From the NCBI GenBank assembly GCA_023014335.1, contig JAECYW010000002.1:3038001-3102000 (forward strand): a stretch of 64,000 nt of DNA, read 5' to 3'. The notes beneath the pieces were generated by a model. That model ran no database searches and was not told the DNA's origin. It saw nothing but the letters and a program-made list of their open reading frames with translations. Position 1 is the stretch's first letter, and each line of letters begins with the position of its first letter. Origin of the DNA: Galerina marginata. Lineage: Eukaryota > Basidiomycota > Agaricomycetes > Agaricales > Galerinaceae. Below are positions 25,582-38,037 of this stretch, in pieces. The position numbers and the translations under genes were made by a program.

Positions 25582-27153
25582 TTAAATGCCAAATTCTTGT
25601 AAATCCTTGCGGAAAGCTGTCATTCGACCTTTTGCGTAACCGATATAATCGAACTCCAGCTCCGTGACAGCTGCCTCCAAGTCTTCCCTCGCTTGGATGA
25701 TGCCCCAGATGGCCCAGCCAGCATGCGACGCGGCGCCCCAGATAAGAACATCCCTATCCAATTCTGTGATCATTTTGTCGAGGTCCGCATCGCTCAATCC
25801 AGGATCTTCTGCCAACATTGCCGCATGTCGGATGTAGGAAGTGTAAAAATTGCGACGCTCTTCAAATGTAGGATAACGTGATGGGATGAGGACATGTGGG
25901 GTCGAGCAATGATAATTTGCCGTCCACTCATGGAAGTGATTGGCAATGTCGAATGCTGCTGGATTGGGGGCAGCGTACTCAAAATCGACGACGATGATCT
26001 TCAGATGGACGGAAATAGATATAATTGTCAGAATGAGAATCTTGCGATCAGAATGAAATGCCAACCTGGCGATGCTCATCCACACCCTCACTGCCGTCTT
26101 TGAGTCTCAATAAATTCCCGTATTGAGCATCATTGTGAGCGAAGACCCGTCTAGTGCCAAATGAATGCGGTCGATTTAATGACCAACATAGGTACCGTGC
26201 CCATTCTTTCTTGAACCTAGGCAGGTCCAACTCTCGTGACGTGGCTTCAGACACAGCAGGTAAATTGAGAACTTGTTCGGCTGGATCTAACCAAGAAGAA
26301 ACATTGGCAGCAATTTCAAAACCACGATTTTCATTCAGTGGAAGCGAACCGGCTTCATAGACAACGTCTATATCGACAGAATGAAGGTCTGCCATTCGTG
26401 CTCCAATCCATTGACTGGTAATCGGATCGCGAATGTCGGCCGCAGTCAAGGTCACGGAGTCGAAATACTCCTCAATTCTCCCGTTATCAAAAGTCCCGTA
26501 AACTCGAGGACCGATCTTGTACTGTGACGAAAGGACGTGCAGGGTGTGTAGTTCCCGTGGTCGAGAAATGAGAGATCCGGAGGAAGAACCATACACGCGT
26601 AGTAACAGCGTACGGGCGGACGGGACGGTTGGGCATGACACGAAAAAGACAGCATTGGTGAGAGCTCCGGAAACCTTGTGGATTATGACGTCTTCTGGGG
26701 AGATTTGTGCAGTAGACCATACACGAATGTGCAACTTCCGTAAGATTTCAAGAAGTTGGAGGCAAAAAGGTGGTTTCTTATAGTGCCTACATTTTTTTTA
26801 AAAAAACGGAAGGAATGGATGTTAGATGAGTAGTGCAGGTTGAACGACAGAATCGGACCATGATTCCTTCATTTAGTGATGACTCTGTCGAGCTGCCAAT
26901 GGCGAAGGCTTAACAAATGTGAATTGAGCAAATCCTCTCACCTCGCGTCCAGTTTAAACTTTGCATGGCGTAATCCATCCTCTCTGACGACCTCGACGTT
27001 GTTTTCTACGAGACGGGCGGTTGAGGCAGAAACGAGTAGGTCTGCTAGTGTTTGCACGGAACTTGTTGAAAGTTGTCTGGAGATCGACGACGAGGAAGAT
27101 GCGATAAGAGACGAGGATGAGGTCGAGAAACCTGGAGACAAAACTGGGACCAT
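25582..27153 (-). CDS. CKI1: Choline/ethanolamine kinase
   Basis: First step of the Kennedy pathway: ATP-dependent phosphorylation of choline (or ethanolamine) for phosphatidylcholine synthesis. Exons 27153-26942, 26786-26066 and 25998-25582, about 449 residues. The N terminus is Ser-rich and probably disordered. Domain landmarks: HKVSGALTNAVFFV (nucleotide-binding loop), the Brenner motif VFAHNDAQYGNLLRL with catalytic Asp and Asn, and IIVVDFEYAAPNPAAFDIAN, the choline-kinase motif with the metal-binding Asp. FHEWTANYHC and SHAGWAIWGIIQAREDLE follow. An upstream in-frame start at 27282 is possible, but the intervening residues look non-coding. Sequence cannot separate choline from ethanolamine preference. 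Confidence 0.93.
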
Positions 27154-29086
27154 GTTTGACAATGTAGAGGATAAGAAACAAGAGTGAAAGATCCGTAAGT
27201 TGGGAGTCGTGGTTTGAGATAAGGGGCTGAAGCAACCCTGCGCCTCTTTTGTTCGGTAAACATTGACTTGGCTGAGCTCCACCTTGCTCCTTCTACTTTT
27301 CTTTGAGGTCGTGTGCCACTATTACCGCCCCCAGTGACCAACTGTCGCCCTCTGAAACACTCAAAATTTGTCCTTATGCTTATCTTCTCATCCGTTGCAG
27401 AGCAGCTGTGGTATTGTCACCAGGATAGTTCGTTACCACTGGATGTCCTCGCTGTCCTGCGTTTCCAGCATGACGCCTCGTAATTAGGTTACCCTTTTCG
27501 TTGACATTCAGTCACCCACGCCCGGTCGACAGTCTCCTTTATCAATCAATATCTGGTTCGATGAGGTTTACTCAAGTTCACTAGGAAGCCAGGTTAGATT
27601 TTTCTTACTCATGCGATTTTGATAGACGGACATTCTCAAATACTTATCATGGGAACAGCGGAATCTTGGTAGGGCTTTTACCTCATTCGATCCCACTGCG
27701 GTTTGAGAAAAAAATTTCATTCGAGATCGACTGCAATTCCGCTGTTGTACGGGTCAAGATTCAATTTCTCTCCCCCCAAGATTCGAATCCTTGACAAACG
27801 TTTCCGATTCCAGATGATCGACTTGGACACCAGACGCAATATCATTTCAGTATGTACAGCTCGTGTCAGAGACCTTTTGACATGCCGATTGACCGATACA
27901 TGTAAAAACCAAAATTGAGCTTGTGTTGCACATGTCCGGCTCGACGGTCCTGGCCACTGAAGACACGCTGGACAGGCTGATCGATCAATTTTCGTCATGA
28001 ACAGGTTCGCCTGCAACTTTATTGCATCTCTATCGTGAACCTTGTTGAGCTGAGGGGTCAAGCAAGGGTGCAAGGCCAGTTTAAGGCCTACTTTTGCCCG
28101 AAACTCAAACTTACTTTAACCATTTTTTCAGGGGAGGTCGTCAACATGTGCCCCTTTTTGGTGTTCTTCTTGATTCCGTAGGTCCGTTGGCCAACTTTAT
28201 AATTATCTCATAGTTGAATGTCAGAAGAGATATGACCACATGTACTTGGCGATTCGATAGACTTCAGCGGACCGTCCCTTAAACATTGTGGCATCTTGAA
28301 TCCTGACAGGTTCCCAGCCAACTTGAAAGACTATCCTATAGCCCGATGCAAGATTTCAATTCTGGTGACTGGGAGGCCTGACACCGTAGCCCTCATCGGC
28401 TATGTGAATCTGGCATTTGAGTCAATCTTGATGTTCTTGGGTTTTTTAATTACAGCGAATCAAACCCCCACGGGCGTGCTGATGAATCCGACCTAGCCGA
28501 CTTTGTTAATACTCGAGCAAATAAATCATACAGCAGCGCAACAGAAGCGACAGAAATGAATTGGTGAGTTCAACATACGTCAGTTGAATATACGGAGGTC
28601 TTGCTTAGCCTTTCCAGAGAAAACACGGCCCCAATCTCATCGAACGCATGATCAGTGCCTTGTTAGTACGCTCTGAGCAATGACGATACCTATGTGGACT
28701 GCTACACCATATCACAAAGCGCCAACAATTCCTCTTGGCGAATTTAGAGTTCGTGCAACAGGTTCAACTATACCTCGGAGGCCGCGTCCTGCTTTTAAGT
28801 GGTCCAGAAATATGTCTTCCTTCGTTAATCACTTTCTGACTTGCAACAGTTCATATAGGGATTTTACATGAGGGCACATGTATGATGTACTAGAAGAAGT
28901 CGTGTTTTCCGGCCTGATTACCGGAGGCCAATCCCCACATGCTTATGGGAATGCGAGGTTTTGATTCGTGAATATCGGTCTGTGGATTTATCGTGCTCAT
29001 CTAAGAAGGTCTGATAGCTCGATTGAAGTTGCTTGGGAGCCGTGCTTAATTTCGAAGTTCGAGGACGGGTGCTGATCCACCCTGGC
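27154..29086. other. 1.9-kb gap without recognisable gene
   Basis: Between the choline kinase 5' end and the exporter 3' end. It contains only short open frames (about 60-118 codons) on both strands with no recognised motif, and no long inverted or direct repeat that I could see. It must include the choline kinase promoter on the left. Confidence 0.5.
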
Positions 29087-31639
29087 TCAAACCTTTTCAC
29101 TTTCACTTTCCACCGCCGATTGCGTGGTTGACGTCGTGTGAGATTTGGTACCTTCTGTCGCCTCTGAGCTTGACATTGTTCGCAGTAGAAACGATATCTG
29201 TTGAGTTCGTGAGCGAATCTAACCGTTCAAGAGAAGCAAAACACACCAAGAATGCTACTCCCAAGCACGGGGTACACACAGTCCATACTAGCTAGTGAAA
29301 AATTAGGTTGATGCCGGGCTCGAAAAGTAAAAAAAAAAGGTACCCTAATGGACGATGATATAATGCGGAGAACCGCTTCCTTCTCGATAGGTGATAGATA
29401 TTTTATTGCACTATAATTGATCGAAGTCGGAGAATCCTGAAATTTCAGGTCAAGCGGTAGATGTGCTGATGCCCGCGCATAAAATATTGTGCCTGCAACT
29501 GCCTATGGGCTTCATCAATGAGAGTTCTGGATGAGGTTATAATGATTTCACCAAGCCAACAGTCGCACCAGTAAACCGCACAAGAAAAAATGCACTGGTT
29601 CCTGTTGCAAGTTCTTGGGGCTTGAGGGCCCGAGTGAACACTTGATAAGGGGCGTGAAACAGCATTCCAATGCCGATACCAGCAATCAAGGGATAGAATA
29701 TTTGGGAGGCGACATTCGCATTCTCGTTCAGAAGGTTCAACAGGCCTGCAAGGAGATGAATGGGGTTAAGTCTGTCGAGATACAGTCCTCGCTTACCAAA
29801 ACCTAAAGTTGAGATTAGCAACCCTATCGAGATCACCCAATTTTGTCCACTGGTGTCATGAGTTCGGCTCTGCCAGTAACCGATAAACCAGGCCACAGGC
29901 ATAGATGCCAAGGATGATCCGAGAGAATAAGGAAGGAGTTTCAGCCCAGATTGTAGAGGCGTCGATCCGTGCGCTGCCTGTTCCGTGTGGTGTGTCAAAT
30001 CATGGGATGAGAAAAGGCAAATCGTTGAGTCAAACCTGGTAGAACAATGCAAGGTAGAATGTTCCGGCGGTAAAAGCAAAATTGTGTAGAAAAGTAATCA
30101 ATAAGATCAAAGCTGGGGAAGAATTAGCAAAAGATGAGTCAGAAGACAAGCAAGAAAACCTGTTGTGATATCCTGGAAAGCCGTTTGAGGAAACAAGCAA
30201 TCTCTAGTGGTGTTTTTTTCGTAAAATCCACCGCAGAGGAGAACGAATATGCCGACGGCAATTAATGATGGGGTTGATGGTGTACTCCCTACAAAGATGT
30301 GTCATTACGTTTCTGGAACGGATGGTACACGAAAGATTACAGCCGACTTCGGTTGCAAAACTGAATCCAATGATCACGCAGCTTGTCCCAATCATAAACA
30401 ATAGTCTGTTCGAGATCAGAAAAATTCGAATTCAAAGGATCATGGCACTCACAGGCCAGGAAAATCGAATGTCTTTAACAACATTTGCCATGAAGCATTG
30501 GAGGCTCTCTTGAATTCTACTCCCCTAAGAGATAATGCAAGTACGACGAACGCGAAAAAGGAGACCGGAAGGTTGATATAGACTATATATGGTCCGTCAG
30601 GTATAAACTTAACGGTAATGTAGTCTGGCTTACATCCCCATCTCCAACCAGTTGGACTAGCGTTTTTGCCTACACAACGCGCTTTTTTGGTTAATACTCG
30701 AAGGTAGTAGATGGAAAAATGTTACCGCTGAAGATTCCCCCGATCAGTGGCCCAGCAACGGCCGAACAACTCCAAGTTATACTCAAAGCTTGGGACCATT
30801 TAGCGCGTTGATGGACTTCAACGACCTCGGCAGTAATGACCCAGACGGCGCTTACGATTCCCCCGCCTCCTATTCCAGCTATATCGTGATAAATATTAAA
30901 TTTCGTCACATAAAGTAAATGGATGTACCGAGCGCTCGAGCGGAAATAAGCCAATTGATTGACTGCGACAGTTAAACTAAGCTTTTGGTGATCGGGTCGC
31001 TAATTGCGAAACCTACCTGCGCGGCCCCACACAAGGCGGAGCCCAGCGCGAAAATGCCCATGCTAGAGTACAGAACAGCCTGCGCAGTATTGACAATGAA
31101 TTTCATGGGAGAAGAAACAGGAATCTAACCTTGCGGCCGACGAGATCAGAAACTCTGCCATATAGCGGTTGAAAGGCTGTTTGTGTAAGCATATAGGCAA
31201 CCCCGACCCATGTGTATTGAATGGGCGAGGCCTTTAAATTGCTCGCGATTGTGGGTAGGCTCGTTGATACAATTGTCTAGAATACCGTATGAATTAACAG
31301 GGTACAATTACACCATAGCTTAGAGATTCACTTACAGCATCCGTGGTAGCCAAGAAGAGAGTCAATGCAGCACTTCAGAGCCATGAAAAAAAAAAATTAA
31401 GAGCTGAAAACGAAAGCGACTAACCCTATGTGTATTGCCAAAAGTTGGGCCGTGGAGAGATTTCGATGGAGGGGCCCACCTACAACAAAGGACGACGAAG
31501 AGCCTGTGGTAACACTGGACGCTAAAGCACGGTCGGACGTGACCAATGGTGAAGAAGCGGTTTGACATTTGGATTTCTCGCTGGTCAACGACAAGACTTG
31601 ATGTGTAGAGGGATGGACAGTCGAAGTTTTCGATAGCAT
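29087..31639 (-). CDS. MFS exporter, DHA2 (14-span) drug:H+ antiporter family
   Basis: Plasma- or vacuolar-membrane exporter, probably of toxic or secondary metabolites; the substrate cannot be told. About 12 exons. After a hydrophilic N terminus come TM1 (LAIHIGLVAFVFSSALTLFL) and the family text DAVIVSTSLPTIASNLKA. Motif A is YGRVSDLVGRK; GIGGGGIVSAVWVITAEVV and the antiporter motif C (SAVAGPLIGGIF) follow. Later come LLPYSLGSSLASMPVAWFIG and AGIGIGMLFHAPYQVFTRAL. The C terminus is only recovered by splicing: after GATVGL an intron leads to AVAGTIFYARASAHLPLD, and two more exons end in a Ser/Thr-rich tail (stop 29087-29089). Two stops make the gene look truncated at 29537 if these introns are missed. 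Confidence 0.88.
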
Positions 31640-31646
31640 AATTGAA

Positions 31647-32246
31647 CTAGTAGAACAGAGTGCCTTTACAGCGAATGAAAAAGTTTGTTGAAAGGCATAT
31701 TTCCCCTCTTAATTTATATGTGGATGAGTGGCTGAATCGCGAGGAAACATGCGATCGGGAACAAGATTGACATGTAGTTTCTCTTGCCATAAAGATCATG
31801 GTTTGGATAGAGGAATAAAACTCGATCCAGTGGTAAAGAACGGCTTTGCATGTGAGATCTTCTTTCCCGAATTTAGGCGTTAGATATGAGATCGGCAAGA
31901 TGATACCAAGGCTGGTCTGATTCGAACTGACAGCTAAGCATTGTCCATACAGTGGTTCATAGAAAAGTCCTTGATGAGAAGCAAATTGCCACTGTCGATT
32001 TGTCACAAACAAAACATGGTCAATGAGATCTAAGCAGTTAGGAGAAGCAGAAACCGTGTTGTTGAAAACAGTGACCAAGAGCCACCAAGCCTCGTTGTAT
32101 CCCGGGTACTTGGCCAAGGAGCAGCTCAGGGCCGATAGATCGCATGTTAGATCGCCGCAATTTGAATCCACCAAAAAAGTGATAGGATGTTCACCCATAC
32201 TCATTTGGCCCAGTTCGGGACCAAAGTGTGTGACGCAGATTCGCAC
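31647..32246 (-). CDS. Uncertain 199-codon open frame upstream of the exporter
   Basis: A single uninterrupted frame starting MRICVTHFGPELGQMSMGEH lies just upstream of the MFS gene on the same strand. It is rich in Cys and Ser, has no membrane span or domain I recognise, and contains no intron, unlike its neighbours. It may be a chance frame in the exporter's promoter region; no function can be offered. Confidence 0.2.
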   Translation of the reverse strand: MRICVTHFGPELGQMSMGEHPITFLVDSNCGDLTCDLSALSCSLAKYPGYNEAWWLLVTVFNNTVSASPNCLDLIDHVLFVTNRQWQFASHQGLFYEPLYGQCLAVSSNQTSLGIILPISYLTPKFGKEDLTCKAVLYHWIEFYSSIQTMIFMARETTCQSCSRSHVSSRFSHSSTYKLRGEICLSTNFFIRCKGTLFY

Positions 32247-32520
32247 ATAACTTTCAGTTGTGAGTGGACGTATTTGGATGTAGTTACTACTAATTATGAT
32301 GATGTACTCTACAGACTTCGGAAAGTGTATATTTATTCTATTCAGCCAGTTGCTCGCTGTCCTTCCTCCTTCGTTTCTGGGTCGGTTTTGTGATCAATTT
32401 TGTCGTCTTCCTTGGTTTTAGAGGGTTCTGAAGGAGGTGATGCATCTAGGCCAAGGAATAAGCATATGAGAAGATCGATTCCAAAGTGCCCCAACGACGA
32501 AAAACATGCCATTAGGAAAA

Positions 32521-34257
32521 TTAGAACCCAAGGCGTTCCCGAATGGCTTTCAATCCTTGGGATAACCAGCTACCCAGGGTTGGAGGTTTATGAGTGAAAT
32601 ACACCTTACCATTATCAGCAGACAGGGGTTCTTTCGAGCCATGATGCGCTTGGCTACCTAAGGGCTTGTTCTCAACATCGTCCGCGTAAGCTTCTAGATA
32701 TCCCCTCTGTCGTTTGGTCAAAGTCCTACGGAGAGGGTGAGTTTTTCCCAGAAGCCAGGTAAATACTCTACTTGCCGTGGTAGCTGTAAACTGAATTTGA
32801 CGAAAAGATCTCCAGTACTGATCCCATGTAGGTTATGAACACCCCGCCCCTTGAGGACCATTTCTTCGCCTTGTTGGGTGCCTCCTGGAACACGGACATC
32901 GACCTCACCGTCCAGCGTAGGGACCCGGACTATTCCACCAAGAAGAGCTCTGTGGAACGGTATTCGGGCTTGATAGTATAAATTTGCACCTTGACGGTTG
33001 AAAACGTTGGAAGGTGTCACAGTCAGTCGTATATAAAGGTCCCCTCTGGGACCTTTATTCACGAGAGGAGTATCTCCTGCGTTTGGCACACGAATCGCCA
33101 TACCTTCCTCGGAGCCTAAACAGGAGTTGAGAATGTTGCGGAAGGAAAGGAAAGGATTACACACCAATTGGAATGTCGACCGTTATTTGCTCCTTCACGC
33201 GAACCTTTCCGGATCCTCCACAGTTTGAGCATTCTCCCCCACGAGGAGTAGCGCTTCCAGCTCCATGGCAAGTACTACAAGTACTTGCCATCTGGAACCC
33301 ATTGTCGAGAGCAAATGTCTGTGTACCACTACCACCACAAGTCGAGCAAGTTGTACGTTGCACGCCTGACTTGAGCCCAGAACCAGTACATGTGCTACAG
33401 TCCACAACAGGTGTAATGGTGATTTTCTTCTTCGTCCCTTTGCAGGCTTCGAGGAAACTGACTGTCAAACTGACTTGAATGTTTTCACCTCGAAGGTTCT
33501 GCTGAGCTCGACTCCTGGCACCCCCACCGGCGAAGGCTCCAAATAATTGTTCAAATAGATCCCCAGTTGGGGGCCTTCCGCCTGACCTTCCACCACCTCC
33601 AAATGCCCAACCTGGAAACCCACTGTTCCCGCCACCAAACCCTGCACCAAAACCGCCTGCACCTCCAAATGCATTTGGATCGAAACCAGGGGATTGGGAT
33701 GCGGAACCATATTGATCGTATGCTGCTCTCTTCTTCTCGTCTTTTAAGATCTATGAAATTGTCAATAAATTAAAAAAAGGTGAAAGGGCAGTAAACAAAC
33801 GTCGTATGCATCCTGAATCTCCACAAACTTGTCTCTCGCTCCTTTGTCCGGATTCGTGTCAGGATGGTATTTTCGAGCAAGCTAGCTGTCCTTGAACAAA
33901 ATTGGCACGTAATACACAAATTGGCACGTACCCCGAAGTACGTTTTCTTGATTTCAGCTGGGGTTGCATCAGGCTTAACACCCAAGACGTCATAAGGATT
34001 TTTTTGGGCCGCTAAACACGGTTTGGTAAGATGAATTTGACGCTATTTCAATCAGCTAGGAACATTGATCTTGGTTAGGGTTATGCAAGGCCTACCTTAT
34101 CCGAGAATCGTTTAGTTGGCGCAGGTCGGGATTTCAGTCGTAGACAGGTTGATCTATAATGTGAGAGAGTCCGAGACTGAATACCGAGAGTTTGGCGTGC
34201 ACAAGAGTTAAAAGCTATGAATGTCGAAATACTCTGTGTGGGCAAACGAGGAGGCAT
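32521..34257 (-). CDS. MDJ1: Mitochondrial DnaJ (Hsp40) chaperone, Mdj1
   Basis: Type I J-protein that works with mitochondrial Hsp70 in folding and mtDNA maintenance. The first exon ([20 protein letters not shown] onward) is Arg/Ser-rich, a presequence. The J domain follows: [20 protein letters not shown], then [19 protein letters not shown] with the HPD triad. A Gly/Phe-rich region comes next, then four CxxCxGxG zinc-finger repeats ([32 protein letters not shown]). The substrate-binding barrel ([20 protein letters not shown]) and the end [14 protein letters not shown] complete it. The intron at 32726-32775 is GC-AG (CG/GCAAGT). No frame errors. Confidence 0.95.
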
Positions 34258-35158
34258 AGGATTTTGAGACTGAGGCGCAAGAAGAGTGAATTGTGACCGT
34301 CGGCGTCATGCAAAAAATGAAGTGTTTGCATTTGTTTACCGACATTGCAATTGGTTCCACACTGCAGCACAGCTGGCCGTCGCCGGCTTCTGTTTTCTAG
34401 AGAAATAGACAACAAAGACATGACTTCTCAAGTGATTTCTGCCTTTATTGTCTGTTTCTCGTAAATAGAGCAAGTCGGCAATACTTAAAAAAGGAAAGCC
34501 CGATCGCTGTTTGTCGAAGAAACAGACGATAAAAGACAGAAGTTCATGTATTTTGGATCCCCGGGCCACCAATTGATTGATGGTTTTTAATTTTGCAACA
34601 GCCACAGAAAACCGACTTAAGTGCACGATTCTCCAATTTTCTTGGGACAAAACTACCTATCAGATAGTAGAGGATACGACCATTCAAGCAGATGAATTCC
34701 ATGCGTTTGGGTCTTCCGAAGTATGTAGTTTGCGTGTCATTCATGATAATTCTCTGGCGCCACAAGCAGATAAATGCATAATTGATTGGCCAAAGGGTTC
34801 ACCTGCTCTTACTCTGCTTGGTTTCAAAGGGGGCCTCGGATGCTAGGAAGTTAATAGACCCTTAAACTCTATTACAATTAACTGAACATGTGCTAAACTG
34901 CATCACCGTGGGCTAGCAAGGCTAGCATAAGCAATTCATGATCCCCACCGATACGGAGTCAGGAGCCGCAATGCGGTACATACGAGACTAAGACGAACCC
35001 ACCACCAAAAACGTCATAAACAACACGAGTCCTGGCCGTGAAATGAAAAGGTATACAGTTGAAGTAATCTTAAAATCTTAAATAATTCAGGACGGCGTCC
35101 TGAGTTTCGAAATGAAAGAGATCCAAACTTTAAAAAATAATCTGGATTCCAAGTGGCT
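34258..35158. other. 900-base gap without recognisable gene
   Basis: Between the MDJ1 5' end and the SET gene 3' end. Only short frames are present, none resembling a known protein. A short direct repeat (GCTAGCAAGGCTAGCA) occurs near 34912. Confidence 0.5.
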
Positions 35159-35812
35159 TCAGCCATTTTTCACGGATCGAGACCGCCACCAGGATTTCCC
35201 GTAGGATACCAGAATTTCTTGACCCTTTTCTATTTCCCCGTTAGAAGACCATATGCTCATTTTCAGTTCCCCGGACGCGGTTCTGTCATCAACAAAAGCG
35301 GCATTTGCTTTGTTTGAGATTCCCCGATAGTCGTTTACGAATCGAGCTTCGTTGCCCATTGTGCTCGCGTCAATACCAACACTATCACCGTCTGGAAGCC
35401 GCAGAAGACAGAGATCGTAATCTGAGACCGGACGGTCATCAACATGTATTTCTCCTGTGATGGAACTTTAGAGCAGGGAAAGCAAGGGGGATTTTATTCT
35501 TTCACCGATATAGTTGACAATGTGGGAGTTCGGAGGGATCTTTTGTGCGGCAAACAAACCGAACTGACCCTTTGCAGGATGAGAGTCGCTCGATATAGCC
35601 TGAATGACCACCTTAGGACGTCTGTTGCTATTGGGTAAAAGATCCTTATTTGCTTGCGAGGAAGACCCTAGTATTTGTGTTACGATTGTTGGCGGCACCG
35701 ATGAGTGATAATGAGATGAAGTGAGGTATTGCAAATGCCTAGGCCAATGGACCGGTAGCCTGTGGGCTCGGGATTTCGTCGTTGAAGTGAATGGAAATGA
35801 GGCTTTGGACAT
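35159..35812 (-). CDS. Small SET-domain protein
   Basis: Two exons (35812-35506 and 35454-35159) give 200 residues, essentially one SET domain. Motifs: GQFGLFAAQKIPPNSHIVNY with IGE (start of SET), VSDYDLCLLRLPDGDSVGID, the core MGNEARFVNDYRG, and EKGQEILVSYGKSWWRSRSV. The short form without pre-/post-SET cysteines resembles fungal SET proteins of unknown substrate. It might methylate histone or non-histone lysines, or be inactive. Start taken at MSKASFPF because upstream sequence reads as leader. Divergent with CK2 alpha. Confidence 0.85.
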
Positions 35813-35988
35813 TTTCGAGTCAAGATTAGAGTCCAGATAGAGATATAGTGGTTGCGGAGGAGTTACCTCAGGCCCAAACGGGCAGTGGTGATAAATGGAA
35901 ATCAACGTGGGAATATTAGGTGCAAACATTCCCCTTCATCCTCGCTGTCGACCACCTCTTTTTGTCACCGCTTTCACCAGGTTATCTG
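35813..35988. promoter_or_regulatory. Shared divergent promoter, SET/CK2 alpha
   Basis: 176 bases separate the two start codons. The promoters of both genes must overlap here; this is inferred from layout. Confidence 0.55.
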
Positions 35989-37404
35989 ATGGGCAGGTCC
36001 TCAACAAAGTCGGTGGCTCGTGTATATTGCGACGTCAATAGTCGTTTAGGGTCTTCATGGTACGAATACGGTATGATCGCTACATCTTTGAAGTGGACGT
36101 CTTTTCTCATCAGACGCATTTCAGACAATCTACAGGTTCAATGGGGATCTCAAGATCACTATGAGATTGTACGAAAAGTTGGAAGAGGAAAATATTCAGA
36201 GGTCTGTTGAGGTCTGGCCATCTGATTCCCATAGCTTTATTGAAGGCTTGTAGGTTTTTGAGGGCATTAATGTGGTCACAGAAGAAAAATGCATCATTAA
36301 AGTGTTGAAGCCCGTGAAGAAGAAGAAGATTAAAAGAGAAATCAAAATTCTGCAGAACCTAGCTGGAGGTCCGAACGTTGTTGCCCTATTGGATGTTGTT
36401 CGCGACCCCACATCGAAGATTCCAAGCCTGATCACCGAATACGTACACAACGTTGACTTCAAGGTTTTGTATCCACGCTTTACCGACCATGACGTTCGAT
36501 TCTACATGTTTGAATTGCTCAAGGTTTTCTGTCCACCTCATTTCTACACCCATCCACGCGTTAATATTTTGTGTTCAGGCTTTAGATTACTGTCATTCAA
36601 AGGGTATTATGCACCGGGATGTCAAACCCCACAACGTGATGATTGATCATGAGCATCGTAAAGTATGTTCTTTGACTTTGTCTGAGATAGTTATTGATCA
36701 ACCCTTTCTATGCGGTAGCTGCGTCTCATCGATTGGGGGTTAGCTGAATTCTACCATCCGAAGACAGAGTACAACGTCCGTGTAGGCCTCGCGGTACTTC
36801 AAAGGCCCTGAATTACTTGTCGATTTTCAAGAATACGATTACAGCCTTGATATGTGGAGCTATGGGTGCATGTTTGCTTCGATGGTGCGTGATCCATCAA
36901 TACTCCATGTCGCAGGCTATCTCATCTTGTCGCAGATTTTCCGGAAGGAACCCTTCTTTCACGGACACGACAATTATGACCAACTTGTCAAAATCACCAA
37001 AGTATTAGGAACAGACGAGTTGTATGCGTATATTGACAAGTATCACATACGTCTGGACCCGCAGTACGACGAGCTGCTCGGAAGGTACTCGTGTTGATGA
37101 TGGTGCGGAAAATCTTGGGCTAATCAGGTTGTCTCAGATATCCAAGGAAACCATGGACCAGGTTTATCACTTCAGAGAATCAAAGGTATATATCCAACGA
37201 GGCCATCGATTTCTTGGATAAACTGCTTCGGTATGATCACCAAGAACGCCTTACAGCGCGTGAAGCCCAAGCGCAACCCTACTTTGGTAAGGTTTAGCGT
37301 CGGGTTCACATGTGTATTCGCTCAATTGGGCTTTAGATCCTGTTCGAACTGAGACACCTTCTGCAATAGCGGAAGGGGAAAGTGATTCCGCATCATCTGG
37401 TTGA
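35989..37404 (+). CDS. CKA1: Casein kinase 2 catalytic (alpha) subunit (one-base frameshift)
   Basis: Constitutively active Ser/Thr kinase, essential in yeasts. Exons run from 35989 with introns at the expected 45-60 bases. Landmarks: [47 protein letters not shown], the basic cluster [12 protein letters not shown], and the catalytic loop [12 protein letters not shown]. The DWG triplet ([12 protein letters not shown], typical of CK2) and [20 protein letters not shown] follow, then [20 protein letters not shown] and [16 protein letters not shown]. At 36785-36786 (GTAGGCCTCG) one G too many interrupts [15 protein letters not shown], a nearly invariant CK2 stretch. No intron can explain it. Confidence 0.94.
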
Positions 37405-38037
37405 TAGCTCTGAACAACCTCCCCTATCCCATGCCGTCCTCATTGTACGTATCCAGTATATATAGATTCGTTATATTTAGTTATCACTGCACTGCACCAC
37501 TCGTAAATGGTTTTTCTTGAGGTATGTTACGGAAAGCTCGTCTGAGATGTACTGACGACCTGTTCAGCCGGTACACATTAACTTCAAAACCTCGGAACAT
37601 CTTGAACATGTACACCACGCATGCTAGCGTGTGGTGGCACGTGGTAAGGCGACTGGTTTCCAACTTTATCGTGCTTATCTTTATTACCCAGAACAAAAGG
37701 TAAGCACCCGACCTTGTTCGCGCGCACATGAAAGCACACATGAACGCGGAATCTTGGGTCGGGAAGTCTGCTTCTATTTTACAGAACGCAGAATACTCCG
37801 GTACAGTGCCAGAACCGTTTACTTGTGAGCTTGAGGCGACCCTCAAGCACGATGTTTGCCATGATCATTTTCATGAAGCAGCAGCTTGAGGTCTTCTGCT
37901 TACCTTCCGCATGGTGCTCACCTTCCTCGTGCAAAGTGCGTCTCTTAATCTCTGCTCCAGGTCATATCAATCCTATTTAATGGGCTGGTACGCGAAGAAC
38001 TTGCTCGGAACAAGTGCAACTCTCAAGAGGCCTCTAG
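37405..38037. other. Gap holding the chitinase 1 promoter
   Basis: About 630 bases between the CK2 stop and the chitinase 1 start. I see no gene; a CACGTG hexamer is present at about 37637. Short frames on both strands lack motifs. Confidence 0.5.

Noticed and set aside
27770..27800. GATTCGAATCC, resembling a tRNA T-loop/B box
   Set aside because: No matching A box or acceptor stem, and the T stem does not pair.
29537..29560. MFS exporter apparently truncated after GATVGL
   Set aside because: A GT-AG intron follows and the frame continues with AVAGTIF and a full C terminus to 29087.
33890..33935. Direct repeat of GTGCCAATTT in MDJ1
   Set aside because: Two short copies inside an intron, no sign of a mobile element or function.
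36781..36786. Four-base GTAG 'intron' in CK2 alpha
   Set aside because: Removing GTAG loses the conserved Val of VRVASRYF; removing one G keeps it, and a four-base intron is not plausible.
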